The notes under the pieces were generated by a model, which was given only the letters and a program-made list of their open reading frames with translations, was not told the DNA's origin and searched no databases. A stretch of 64,000 bases of DNA from Amycolatopsis decaplanina DSM 44594 (GTDB lineage Bacteria > Actinomycetota > Actinomycetes > Mycobacteriales > Pseudonocardiaceae): the NCBI RefSeq assembly GCF_000342005.1, contig NZ_AOHO01000058.1, forward strand, positions 124,001 through 188,000. The letters are read 5' to 3'. A program made the position numbers and the translations under genes. How positions within the stretch are numbered: position 1 is the stretch's first letter; each line of letters opens with the position of its first letter. Below, piece after piece: positions 50,054 through 60,078 of the stretch.

Positions 50054-50977
50054 TCAGGAGCGCGCCAGGGTGCCGAGCAGATCACACGCCAGATCGTAGG
50101 TCGCCGGGAGCCGGACCGCCGAAATCTGCGGGCGGCCGGTGTCACGCAACTGGGCGTCCACGGAAAGCCGCTCGTTGAGCGCCCTTCGCAGCGCGACGCC
50201 GGACGAAGCGAGCCTCACGTCCTTCGGGACGAGGGCGCCCGCGACGGACGGCCCGATCGAGGCGACGCTCTCCCCGCCGTCGAACACCTGCTTCAGCGCG
50301 TCCGCGACCAGGATCATGCCGGTCAGCCGGGGCCAGCCCGCGACCGAACTGAAGTCCATGGAGACCACGAGCAGCGTGTGCGCCTCCGCGACCGGCCGCT
50401 CGTCACGACGGGCCTGGCGGTACAACTCGCTCAGCCGGGTCCTCAGGTACGCGGCGGTGGGCAGCCCGGTTAGCGGTTCGGTGACCTCGGTGTTCACCAG
50501 CTGATCGGTCGCGACGTCCGCCCACGCCAGCGCCGTCACCCGGAGTAACCGGGAGGGTGTGGAGTCGACATCCGGTGCGAGGAAACCGTCCACCGCGTCC
50601 GGGTCGGCGAGCACGGCGTGCAACGCCGCGAGATCCGCGAGCGTTTCGGCCAGCCCGGCGCCGGCTGCGGCCCGTGCCCGGCCCAGCCCCGCGAGGGCGG
50701 TCTCCGCCACTTCCGCGGGTGCGACCCGGCCGTTCTTGATCACCGCCGCGCAGACGGCGTCGACCTCGGGAAGGCCCCAGTCACTGGGGAAACGCCAGCC
50801 CGCGGCCAGGCTGGCCGTTCGCCAGCGGGCCCGCAGGGCGCGGAGCGTGCGATCTCGTTCGAACCGGTTCCAGGCGGCTTGCCCATCGGACCCCCCGGAC
50901 GGCGCACCGGTGGCCGGTACGTCCACTGCCCACCGCCCCTTTCCGTTCCGATCTTTTCGATCTTGCGATCGCTTCAC
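50054..50977 (-). CDS. Degenerate GGDEF-like protein
   Basis: 307 residues. The sequence TEPLTGLPTAAYLRTRLSEL matches the D-x-LTGLxNR start of GGDEF domains, and VVSMDFSSVAGWPRLTGMILV the D-x-D-x-F segment, but the catalytic GG(D/E)EF loop is absent, so it cannot be an active diguanylate cyclase. The N-terminal 160 residues are helical with no membrane span. It might bind a nucleotide or be a structural relic. Start uncertain: GTG 50977 is used, GTG 50926 is an alternative with a GGGGCGG upstream. Divergent from the ECF fusion gene, with 206 bases between. Confidence 0.6.
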   Translation of the reverse strand: MKRSQDRKDRNGKGRWAVDVPATGAPSGGSDGQAAWNRFERDRTLRALRARWRTASLAAGWRFPSDWGLPEVDAVCAAVIKNGRVAPAEVAETALAGLGRARAAAGAGLAETLADLAALHAVLADPDAVDGFLAPDVDSTPSRLLRVTALAWADVATDQLVNTEVTEPLTGLPTAAYLRTRLSELYRQARRDERPVAEAHTLLVVSMDFSSVAGWPRLTGMILVADALKQVFDGGESVASIGPSVAGALVPKDVRLASSGVALRRALNERLSVDAQLRDTGRPQISAVRLPATYDLACDLLGTLARS

Positions 50978-51183
50978 GGTGGGGACGCCGGTCCACGCCG
51001 GGCGTGACGGCGTTTTCCAAGGATCTTTCCGAACTCTTCGGTAACCCAGGGTGGGTGAAGGTGTTGCGCTCTCCGGGTCATCGACGGGACCGCGAGGTGA
51101 CGTGCGTCGCCCAGTCCGTCACACTGAGCGGGTTCGGGCGTTTAAGACAGTAGACCCGCCGAACCAGCAGATGAAGGAGCCCC

Positions 51184-53418
<2,235 letters not shown>

Positions 53419-53428
53419 CGTCGCCCGC

Positions 53429-53929
53429 ATGCGGGGGAAGCATCGCGAACTACTGCGGTTCGTTTTGGTCGGGGGCGCGAGTTTCGTCATCACGATGACG
53501 ATCACCTACGGACTGAAGTTCACCGTGCTGACCGACAAACCGGTGACCGCGCTGATCATCGGTGTCTTGGTGGCGACCGTTTTCTCGTACGTCGCGAACC
53601 GCGAATGGTCCTTTCGCTCCCGCGGCGGCCGTGAGCGTGCCCACGAAGCGGCGCTCTTCTTCCTGCTCAGCGCTATCGCGCTCGGCCTCAACGCGCTTCC
53701 GCAATTGGTTTCGCGGTACGTGTTCAAGCTGGAGCAACCACACGTCGGGTTGCTGGCTCAGGAGATCGCCGACTTCGTCAGCGGCGTGATCATCGGGACC
53801 CTGCTCGGCACGGCGTTCCGCTGGTGGTCGTTCAAGAAGTGGGTCTTCCCGGAAGCCGGCGCGCGGCCGCGGCTGCTGCGGGGCGGCGGGCGGGAGACTT
53901 CCGACATTCCCGACGATTCCGCGGCTTGA
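53429..53929 (+). CDS. GtrA-like membrane protein
   Basis: 166 residues, four membrane helices (LLRFVLVGGASFVITMTITY, VTALIIGVLVATVFSYVANR, AALFFLLSAIALGLNALPQL, IADFVSGVIIGTLLGTAFRW), with the family motifs R-F-x-x-V-G, NREWSFRSRG and RWWSFKKWVFP. GtrA proteins help move polyprenyl-phosphate-linked sugars across the membrane. TAGCGT ends 7 bases before ATG 53429 and overlaps the preceding stop codon, suggesting leaderless expression. Position near purE-purK matches mycobacterial Rv3277. Confidence 0.9.
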   Translation: MRGKHRELLRFVLVGGASFVITMTITYGLKFTVLTDKPVTALIIGVLVATVFSYVANREWSFRSRGGRERAHEAALFFLLSAIALGLNALPQLVSRYVFKLEQPHVGLLAQEIADFVSGVIIGTLLGTAFRWWSFKKWVFPEAGARPRLLRGGGRETSDIPDDSAA

Positions 53930-54287
53930 GCCGCCGGGTGGCAGCAAAGGTCCCTTGCTCTCTTTTCGCAGGTCAGACGACCGGACGGTAGCAAAGGTCC
54001 CTTGCTCCCCCGGGGCGGGCGGGGTGGTCGGTCAGGTACCCGGCGGAGGTTGAGCGGGGAAGATTTGGGACGTTGAACGTCCTGAACCCTCCCCACTCGG
54101 CTTCGTGGCGCGATGGCGAGCACCGTCACTGGGTGGCGTGACCTTGTGACCGGGCCACGACAGCCCTGAGCCGAATGAAGGGGACCTTCACGGATTTACG
54201 TTCCCCGAAAACACCCAAAGGGTCATATATCGCGCTGCCCATCCCCTGCCGACCCGTTCGACGGGTGACGCGAATTAGACTGATCCG
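53930..54287. other. Gap with inverted copies of the TGACCTGCG element and a small palindrome
   Basis: No coding sequence seen. 53941-53976 is the reverse complement of the TGACCTGCGAAAAGAGAGC element, and 53987-54008 is a second partial inverse copy (GGTAGCAAAGGTCCCTTGCT). GGACGTT-G-AACGTCC (54068-54082) is a perfect 15-base palindrome that could be an operator. TGAAGGGGACCTTCA at 54176-54190 is a solo core of the TGAAGG/CCTTCA hairpins. TAGACT at 54276-54281 is a likely -10 for the next gene. Confidence 0.6.
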
Positions 54288-54827
54288 GTGACCGTGGTCG
54301 AATCCGTCCTCTCCAGGACGCCCGAGCCGCTCCGATCCGTGCTGATCAAGCACCGTGAGCTGTTGAAGTTCGCGATCGTGGGCGGCACGACGTTCCTGGT
54401 CGACAACGGCGTCTGGTACCTGCTGAAACTCAGCGTGCTGGAGTCGAAGCCGACCACGGCGAAGGCCATCGCGATCATCGTCGCGACGATCGTGTCCTAC
54501 ATCCTCAACCGCGAGTGGTCCTTCCGGACGCGCGGCGGCCGCGAGCGGCATCACGAGGCGGCGCTCTTCTTCGTGATCAGCGGCATCGCCGTGGTGGTCA
54601 ACCTGATCCCGCTCTACACGTCGCGCTACATCTTCGATCTCGAAGTGCCGCACGTGACCCGGTTCGTCCAGGAGTTCGCGGACTTCACCAGCGGATCGAT
54701 CATCGGCATGCTGCTGGCGATGTTCTTCCGCTTCTGGGGCTTCAAGAAGTGGGTCTTCCCGGATGAGCTGGGCAAACGCCGCCGGGACAGCGACGAGCCG
54801 GACGACGACGTCGTTCCTCTCCGCTAA
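54288..54827 (+). CDS. GtrA-like membrane protein
   Basis: 179 residues; close paralogue of the GtrA-like gene 0.4 kb upstream: LLKFAIVGGTTFLVDNGVWY, TTAKAIAIIVATIVSYILNR, EWSFRTRGGRERHHEAALFF, FRFWGFKKWVFPDE. The N-terminus has a D-N-G motif typical of many GtrA proteins (FLVDNGVWYLLK) that the first copy lacks. The C-terminal tail is charged and cytoplasmic. GTG 54288 has TAGACT ending 6 bases upstream. Probably part of a polyprenyl-P-sugar flipping system with the GT87-like enzymes. Confidence 0.9.
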   Translation: MTVVESVLSRTPEPLRSVLIKHRELLKFAIVGGTTFLVDNGVWYLLKLSVLESKPTTAKAIAIIVATIVSYILNREWSFRTRGGRERHHEAALFFVISGIAVVVNLIPLYTSRYIFDLEVPHVTRFVQEFADFTSGSIIGMLLAMFFRFWGFKKWVFPDELGKRRRDSDEPDDDVVPLR

Positions 54828-54884
54828 GTACTTGTCAAAAGACATGTGATTGTCTAGGGTCATCCATGTCAACGTTCCTTCATT

Positions 54885-54971
54885 GATGACGCCGGCCGGG
54901 TTCGTACGGTCGAGCGGGACGAATACGAGGTGATCGCCAAGCGCGAAGAGGACCGCATCCGGTTCGGATGA
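54885..54971 (+). pseudogene. Possible remnant of a gene 3' end
   Basis: An open stretch of 28 codons ending in TGA at 54969-54971 reads DDAGRVRTVERDEYEVIAKR then EEDRIRFG, which looks like a protein C-terminus with charged helix and good codon bias, but no in-frame start lies upstream. It sits in the 246-base gap between the second GtrA gene and the MFS gene, where sequence before 54880 is A/T-richer. It may be a truncated remnant; a chance open frame is also possible. Confidence 0.3.
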
Positions 54972-55073
54972 CGGTTGAGCCTTTTCCCGTCTTGGCGGGG
55001 ACCCGGGCTGCTTTCGAGCACTGCCCCGCGTCCCTCGCGTTCCCTCGTTTCTTCCAGTGAACGGATCTCTTTC

Positions 55074-56432
55074 TTGAGCACCACTCTCGGCGCGCCTCCG
55101 CGCGCCCGAAACACCCTTGCCCTCGTCGGGCTCTTCGCCGCCGTGTTCCTGGCGATGCTCGACGCCCAGGTCGTCGCGACCGCCCTGCCGCGGATGGTCG
55201 GCGAACTCGGCGGCACCGCGTCGTTCGCCTGGGTCACCACCGCCTATCTGCTGGCGGGCAGCGTCAGCGCTCCCGTCTACGGAAAACTCGGCGACCTCTT
55301 CGGCCGCAAGCCCGTCGTGCTCGTCGCGATCGCGCTGTTCGTCCTCGGCTCCCTCGCCTGCGCGCTCGCGCCGACGATGCCACTGCTGATCGCCGCCCGC
55401 GTCCTGCAGGGCATCGGCTCCGGCGGCCTGTTCGTCGCGGTCGCCGCGATCATCGGCGAACTGTTCCCGGGTCGCGAAGGCGCCCGCTACTTCGCCTGGT
55501 TCTCGATCTGCTTCGCCGGGTCCTCACTGGCGGGCCCTGTCGTCGGCGGCGTCCTGACCGACCTGGCAGGCTGGCGGTCGATCTTCGGACTCAACGTGCC
55601 GATCGGGCTGGTCGCGCTCGGCGTCGTCGCGCGATTCCTTCGGCTCGAACGACGCCGGACGACCGCGCCGTTCGATTTCGCGGGCATCGTCATCCTGTCC
55701 GGCGCGATCGTCGGCCTGACACTGGCCACGCCGCTGTCGGCGTCGATCGGCGTGGTGCTGCTCGTCGCCTTCCTGCTCATCGAGCGCCGGGCGGCCGAAC
55801 CGGTCATCCCGCTCCGGCTGTTCCGCGCCAGGATGTTCAGCCTGAGCGTGCTGGCCAGTGCCGCGGCCGGGTTCGTTTTCCTGGGTTCGGTCAACTACCT
55901 GGCACTCTTCCTGCAGACCGCGGGTGGCGCCGGCCCTTCGGAGGCCGGACTCCTGCTGCTGCCCATGACACTCGCGGTCGCCGCGTCGTCGATGGTCGCG
56001 GGCCGCGTCATCGCCAAGACCGGCGCCTACCGCTGGGCACCGATCCTCAGCATGATCCTCGGCCTCATCGCCGCGTTCGCGATGTCCACAATGGACGAAA
56101 CGACGCCGTTGCCACTCGTCGTCGCCTATCTCGTCGTGTTCGGCGCGGCGGCCGGGCTCAACATGCAGGTACTTTCCATGGCGGCCCAGCAGAACGTCGC
56201 CCGGACCGATCTCGGCGCCGTTTCGGCGACCGTCGGCTTCCTGCGTTCCCTCGGCACCACGGCCGGGCTGACCGTTTTCGGCGCGGTGTTCACGAACGCC
56301 TTCGCCGACGACAGTCCCTCCGGCTACTCCTCCGCGCTCAACGGCGTGTTCTGGGTGATGGTCCCCGCATTGACTGTCGGCCTCGCCGCTTCCCTCTTCC
56401 TGCCGCGCGTTTCGTTGCGGCGCAACCACTAA
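55074..56432 (+). CDS. MFS drug:H+ antiporter (DHA2/EmrB-QacA type)
   Basis: 452 residues, 12-14 membrane helices. LDAQVVATALPRMVGELGG is the DHA2 motif C-like first helix, GKLGDLFGRKPVVLVAIALF is MFS motif A, and GLFVAVAAIIGELFPGREGA with GPVVGGVLTDLAGWRSIFGL is the antiporter motif. It exports small toxic compounds using the proton gradient. TTG 55074 is chosen because the preceding 33 codons are hydrophilic, low-complexity and unlike the family; start confidence is moderate. An NAD(P)-binding protein gene follows after 11 bases in the same operon. Confidence 0.87.
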   Translation: MSTTLGAPPRARNTLALVGLFAAVFLAMLDAQVVATALPRMVGELGGTASFAWVTTAYLLAGSVSAPVYGKLGDLFGRKPVVLVAIALFVLGSLACALAPTMPLLIAARVLQGIGSGGLFVAVAAIIGELFPGREGARYFAWFSICFAGSSLAGPVVGGVLTDLAGWRSIFGLNVPIGLVALGVVARFLRLERRRTTAPFDFAGIVILSGAIVGLTLATPLSASIGVVLLVAFLLIERRAAEPVIPLRLFRARMFSLSVLASAAAGFVFLGSVNYLALFLQTAGGAGPSEAGLLLLPMTLAVAASSMVAGRVIAKTGAYRWAPILSMILGLIAAFAMSTMDETTPLPLVVAYLVVFGAAAGLNMQVLSMAAQQNVARTDLGAVSATVGFLRSLGTTAGLTVFGAVFTNAFADDSPSGYSSALNGVFWVMVPALTVGLAASLFLPRVSLRRNH

Positions 56433-56443
56433 GGAGTCTTTCG

Positions 56444-57280
56444 ATGATCCTCGTTCTCGGTTCCACCGGCAAAATCGGGCGCGAGCTCGTTCCGGCTCTG
56501 CTGGACAGGGGCGCTCGTGTTCGTGCCCTGACACGCGACCCCGCCCGCGCCCGCGTCGATCCGCGTGCGGAGGTCGCCGCCGGCGACCTCGACGCCTTCG
56601 ATCCCGCGCTGCTCGACGACGTCGACCGCGTGTTCGTCCTGACCTCCGGGCACGGCTCGGATCCGCTCGCCCAGGAACGAGCCGTGCTCAAGGCCGCCAC
56701 CGGCGTCACACACGTCGTCAAACTCTCCACCACCGGCGTCCACTTCGGACAGACCGACCCGATCTCGCTCGTGCACGCCGAGGCCGAGCGGGCAGTGCGC
56801 GAGGCCGGACCGGACTGGACGATCCTGCGTCCCGGCACGTTCATGGACAACCGGTTCGCCTGGCTGCACGCCGTGCGCGGCGACGGGGTCGTCCGCGTCC
56901 CCGAAGGCGATCCGGCGTCCGCGCTGGTGCACGTCCGCGACATCGCCGAAGTGGCCGCGACCGTGCTGACCACCGATGGGCACGCGGGCAAGACGTACCC
57001 GATCACCGGCGGCGAAGCACTCACGACGCGGCGGCAGGTCGAGATCCTCGGTGACGCGCTCGGGCGACCGCTGACGTACGTCGAAGAACCCGAAGCCGAT
57101 TCTCGGGCCCGGATGCTCGGGTACGGCTGGCCCGCTTCGGCGGTCGATGGGATCTTCGAGCTCAAACGGCAGTCCGCCGGGAACGAGGAGATCGTGTTCG
57201 ACACCGTTCGCGAACTCCTCGGCCGGGCTCCGCTGACGTTCGCGGACTGGGCTCGCGAGCACGCCGCCGCCTTTGCCTGA
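56444..57280 (+). CDS. NmrA-like NAD(P)-binding protein
   Basis: 278-residue atypical SDR: MILVLGSTGKIGRELVPALL (GxxGxxG Rossmann motif), VRALTRDPARAR (NADP-type arginine), GDLDAFDPALLDDVDRVFVL, LRPGTFMDNRFAW. NmrA/QOR2-type proteins act as redox sensors or quinone/NADPH-dependent reductases. AAGGAGTCTTTCG precedes ATG 56444. It forms an operon with the upstream MFS exporter, so the pair may handle a quinone or similar toxicant. Its TGA stop is the start of a TGACCTGCG repeat element. Confidence 0.88.
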   Translation: MILVLGSTGKIGRELVPALLDRGARVRALTRDPARARVDPRAEVAAGDLDAFDPALLDDVDRVFVLTSGHGSDPLAQERAVLKAATGVTHVVKLSTTGVHFGQTDPISLVHAEAERAVREAGPDWTILRPGTFMDNRFAWLHAVRGDGVVRVPEGDPASALVHVRDIAEVAATVLTTDGHAGKTYPITGGEALTTRRQVEILGDALGRPLTYVEEPEADSRARMLGYGWPASAVDGIFELKRQSAGNEEIVFDTVRELLGRAPLTFADWAREHAAAFA

Positions 57281-57313
57281 CCTGCGGAAAGGGAGCAAGG
57301 GACCTTTGCTACC
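57278..57313 (+). repeat. TGACCTGCG element, copy 3 (starts at NmrA stop codon)
   Basis: TGACCTGCGGAAAGGGAGC followed by AAGGGACCTTTGCTACC, differing from copy 1 at two positions. As at dapD, its first three bases are the stop codon of the preceding gene. Confidence 0.75.
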
Positions 57314-57356
57314 GCGCTGAGTCCGGGTCCATGAGGGCCCCTTGAGCTCAGAGTCC

Positions 57357-57403
57357 GTGAAGGCCTCCTTCACTACCTTCAGGGTAGGCAAGGAGGCCTT
57401 CAC
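57357..57403. terminator. Hairpin GTGAAGGCCTCCTT / AAGGAGGCCTTCAC
   Basis: 14-bp perfect arms (57357-57370 and 57390-57403); the 19-base loop contains CTACC/GGTAG that extends pairing. Related in sequence to the hairpin at 3713. Possible terminator of the MFS-NmrA operon. Confidence 0.65.
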
Positions 57404-57436
57404 GTACTTCAGGTGATCTGAGCGGCGGACCGCGGT

Positions 57437-57490
57437 GGGGCTCGTGAGTGGTAAGGACGGTTAGAACCGTCCTTACCACTCACGAGCCCC
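57437..57490. repeat. Perfect 26-bp inverted repeat, GTGAGTGGTAAGGACGG family, copy 4
   Basis: Arms 57437-57462 and 57465-57490 with AG centre; the inner 44 bases match copies 2 and 3, while the outer bases differ (GGGGCTCG instead of CCTCG) but still pair, so outer pairing has been kept while sequence changed. Confidence 0.85.
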
Positions 57491-57688
57491 CACCACTACC
57501 AGGACACCTTTGCCCTACCCCTCAACAAGACCTGGCCTGGGCCGAAAGGGTTAATCGCTTGGGCGAGCTTCCGCGATACGCGACACTCATCAGGCGTTTA
57601 ATCCTCGCCGGTCCGCTGTCCGGACCACGCGTTGTCCGTGACCGGCCCTCTGGCTAACGTGCCGCGTCGGGGAGACAGGGGGAACCGT

Positions 57689-58336
57689 ATGAACGAACGC
57701 CTTCGCGTGCTCGTGGTCGACGACCATCCGCTGTTCCGGTTCGGGGTCTGCACGCTGCTCGCCAACGAACCGCTGATCGACGTGGTCGGCGAGGCCGCGA
57801 GCGGCGCGCACGCGATCAGCGCGGCGAGCGCCCTCGGGCCCGACGTCGTGGTCATGGACCTGCATTTGCCCGACATCAGTGGCGCCGAAGCGACCCGGCA
57901 CATCGTCGCGGAACGGCCTGACGTCGGCGTGCTCATGCTGACCATGGCGGACGAGAGCGAATCCGTTTTCTCCGCGATGCGCGCCGGAGCCCGCGGATAT
58001 CTGCTGAAAGACGCGGAACCCGACGAAATCATTCGTGCCGTTCACGCCGTCGCGAGGCGCGAAGCGATCTTCGGGCCCGACATCGCGACGCGAGTTCTCG
58101 GCTTCTTCAACCACACTCAGCCGAGCACGGACACGCTGTTCCCGGAACTCACCGTCCGCGAGCGAGAGGTCCTCTCGCTCATCGCGTGCGGGCACAGCAA
58201 CACCGTCATCGCCAGCACTCTGTGTCTCAGCCCCAAAACCGTGCGAAACCATATTTCGAACGTCTTCAGCAAACTCCACGTCGCGGACCGCGCCGAAGCG
58301 ATCGTGCGCGCCCGCGAAGCAGGGTTAGGCCGTTGA
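57689..58336 (+). CDS. NarL/LuxR-family response regulator
   Basis: 215 residues: receiver domain (Asp11-Asp12 acidic pair, phospho-acceptor Asp57 in VVVMDLHLPDI, Lys107 in YLLKDAEPDE) and C-terminal LuxR HTH (LTVREREVLSLIACGHSNTV, LCLSPKTVRNHISNVFSKLH). No histidine kinase is adjacent, so it is an orphan regulator or paired in trans. ATG 57689 has AGGGGGA upstream. It is followed by an atypical LuxR-type regulator and a DUF4255-like gene, a grouping that may be functional. Confidence 0.93.
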   Translation: MNERLRVLVVDDHPLFRFGVCTLLANEPLIDVVGEAASGAHAISAASALGPDVVVMDLHLPDISGAEATRHIVAERPDVGVLMLTMADESESVFSAMRAGARGYLLKDAEPDEIIRAVHAVARREAIFGPDIATRVLGFFNHTQPSTDTLFPELTVREREVLSLIACGHSNTVIASTLCLSPKTVRNHISNVFSKLHVADRAEAIVRAREAGLGR

Positions 58337-58471
58337 AAAAGCGACCCCGATAAGGGCGGCTTTTCGGGCAATTTCGGGACCGGAGTCCCATGCGCCCGGG
58401 ACACCTCACCCGGCAAGGTGAGCAGTGCGAGGGGTGGGACCCTCGCACCGTTCGAGGGGAATGGGAATCAC

Positions 58472-59104
58472 ATGTTCGAACCGAACCGGACACCGGTGGT
58501 CGTCCGCGCCACCGACCCGATCCTGCACAACGGCGTCTGCGCGACGCTCCGCTCCCGTGACGACGTCTGGCTGGTGGACGGGGAGACCGCCGACCCGACC
58601 ATGGTGGCCCTCCTGGTCACCGACCGCCTCGACGAGGCGATGACACAACTGCTGTCCGCATTGCATCACCAGGGGTTCACCCGCATCGTGCTCATCGCGG
58701 GGGAAGTCGACGACAACGAGATCCTCGGCGCCATCGAGCACGGCGTCTGCGCGGTCGCCCGCCGCTCCGATGCGGGTGCCGACGTCCTGGTCCGGCTGAT
58801 CAAGGCGGCCGCGGCCGGGGAAGGCGCGCTGCCGCCCGACTTGCTCGGCAGGCTGCTTCACCGGGTCTCACGGCTGCAGCGCCAGGTGCTGCAGCCGCGC
58901 GGCCTGCACCTCGGTGGCATGAGCAGCCGGGAGACCGAGGTGCTCAAGCTGGTCGCGTCGGGGTTCTCGACGCAGGAGATCGCCGACCAGCTCTGCTATT
59001 CGCAGCGCACGGTGAAAAGCATCCTGCACGACGTGACCAACCGGTTCCAGCTCCGGAACCGCTCGCACGCGGTGGCTTACGCACTGCGCGAGGGATTGAT
59101 CTGA
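58472..59104 (+). CDS. LuxR-type regulator with degenerate receiver domain
   Basis: 210 residues. The C-terminal LuxR HTH is intact (MSSRETEVLKLVASGFSTQE, LCYSQRTVKSILHDVTNRFQ). The N-terminal 120 residues resemble a receiver fold but lack the acidic pair (VVRATDPILHNG) and have Arg-Arg instead of the conserved Lys (CAVARRSDAGAD), so phosphorylation is doubtful. ATG 58472 follows GAGGGGA; an earlier in-frame ATG is not supported. The next gene starts 4 bases after its stop, so they are co-transcribed. Confidence 0.87.
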   Translation: MFEPNRTPVVVRATDPILHNGVCATLRSRDDVWLVDGETADPTMVALLVTDRLDEAMTQLLSALHHQGFTRIVLIAGEVDDNEILGAIEHGVCAVARRSDAGADVLVRLIKAAAAGEGALPPDLLGRLLHRVSRLQRQVLQPRGLHLGGMSSRETEVLKLVASGFSTQEIADQLCYSQRTVKSILHDVTNRFQLRNRSHAVAYALREGLI

Positions 59105-59108
59105 CACC

Positions 59109-59522
59109 GTGATCACCCAGGTCGACGAGGCGTTGTGCCGGCTCATCGCACCTCATCTGCCGGAGGGGACGGTGGTCCGGCTTGATCCGCCGAAACCCAC
59201 CTGGCAGACCGGGACGCGGATGTCGAGCGTCGATCTGTTCCTCTTCGCCCTGCACGGCGCCGGCCCGGGAACCGGCGCCGTGCGGGCGAAGCGGTGTGAA
59301 CTGTCCTATTTGGTCACCGCGCAGGCGGACAAGGTACGGGACGAGCACACCCTGCTCGACCGGTCGCTGCGGGTCCTGCTCGGGACGGAGTTCCTCACGG
59401 TCGACGAGCAGCCGTTGCGGATGGCCCTCGGGGAAACCGATCCGACCGGGCTGTGGGTCAGCCTCGGCCTGCCCGCCCGTGCGGCGTTCGTCGTCACGAT
59501 CACGGCGGAGTACCGAGACTGA
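59109..59522 (+). CDS. DUF4255-like (Pvc16 N-terminal type) protein
   Basis: 137 residues starting MITQVDEALCRLIAPHLPEG with VVRLDPPKPTW and SSVDLFLFAL, and a C-terminal RAAFVVTITAEYRD. This pattern resembles the DUF4255/Pvc16 N-terminal domain associated with contractile injection systems, where it caps the tail. No sheath, tube or baseplate genes are in the window, so here it would be an orphan. Assignment is by eye and moderate. GTG 59109 follows the LuxR-type stop by 4 bases; its 3' end overlaps the convergent gene by 23 bases. Confidence 0.55.
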   Translation: MITQVDEALCRLIAPHLPEGTVVRLDPPKPTWQTGTRMSSVDLFLFALHGAGPGTGAVRAKRCELSYLVTAQADKVRDEHTLLDRSLRVLLGTEFLTVDEQPLRMALGETDPTGLWVSLGLPARAAFVVTITAEYRD

Positions 59523-60012
59523 GCACCGAGGCCCGCCGCAGGACCACCCCGCCGATGGACGCCAGCTGCCCGCCGAAGAGCTCGCACCATTCGGCGGCCG
59601 TCTCGGGCGGGCCGCGTTCACCGGCCCGCCGGGCCCAGCCCGCGCGGACTTCGAGGCGGTAGCCGAGTATGCCGGTCAAGGTCAGCCCGTTCCGGCTGGC
59701 GCCGACCCCGCACAGGCCCTGGTAGAGCCGGCTGTCCGGCGGCTGGAACACGGCGCGCTCCTGGACGAACCGGTGGCCCGCCGCTCCGGTGACGGTCGCG
59801 ACCGGGGTGTCGATCCCGCTGACGAACAAGCCCTTCGAGAGCAGGTCCAGAGCTTCGGCCTCCATCCGCTCCACCACGCCGGGCGGCCGGCGACACCCGT
59901 ACAGAGCGCCGTCGAACGACAACCGCACGGTGACCGCCACCTTGCCGATCTCCAGGGTCGCCGCGGCCACCGGACTCACCGGAGGGCGGTACCGTAACGC
60001 CGTCGCACGCAC
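59500..60012 (-). CDS. Hypothetical protein (170 aa)
   Basis: Unrecognised. GTG 60012 gives MRATALRYRPPVSPVAAATL; strand-like segments (ATLEIGKVAVTVRLSFDGAL, LTLTGILGYRLEVRAGWARR) alternate with helices, and a central VATVTGAAGHRFVQERAVFQ segment follows. There is no membrane span or signal peptide. Third-position GC bias is strong on this strand and the frame is clean. It overlaps the DUF4255-like gene tail-to-tail by 23 bases and lies 66 bases from the end of the histidine kinase gene, with the same orientation. Confidence 0.55.
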   Translation of the reverse strand: MRATALRYRPPVSPVAAATLEIGKVAVTVRLSFDGALYGCRRPPGVVERMEAEALDLLSKGLFVSGIDTPVATVTGAAGHRFVQERAVFQPPDSRLYQGLCGVGASRNGLTLTGILGYRLEVRAGWARRAGERGPPETAAEWCELFGGQLASIGGVVLRRASVLSLGTPP

Positions 60013-60078
60013 CCTCCCGACGGTAGGTCGGCGCGCTTCCGCGGCCTTGCCCGATCGGGAAATCCTTCGAGCGTTTCT

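Larger units (their letters stand above)
57281..57688. other. 408-base gap: repeats, then promoter region of LuxR-type regulator
   Basis: After the TGACCTGCG element come a TGAAGGCC/GGCCTTCA hairpin (57357-57403) and a perfect 26-bp repeat (57437-57490). From 57491 to 57688 the sequence is non-repetitive, with A/T-richer segments (GGGTTAATCGCTTGGG, CATCAGGCGTTTAATCC) that probably hold the promoter of the response regulator. No ORF with coding bias seen. Confidence 0.55.
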
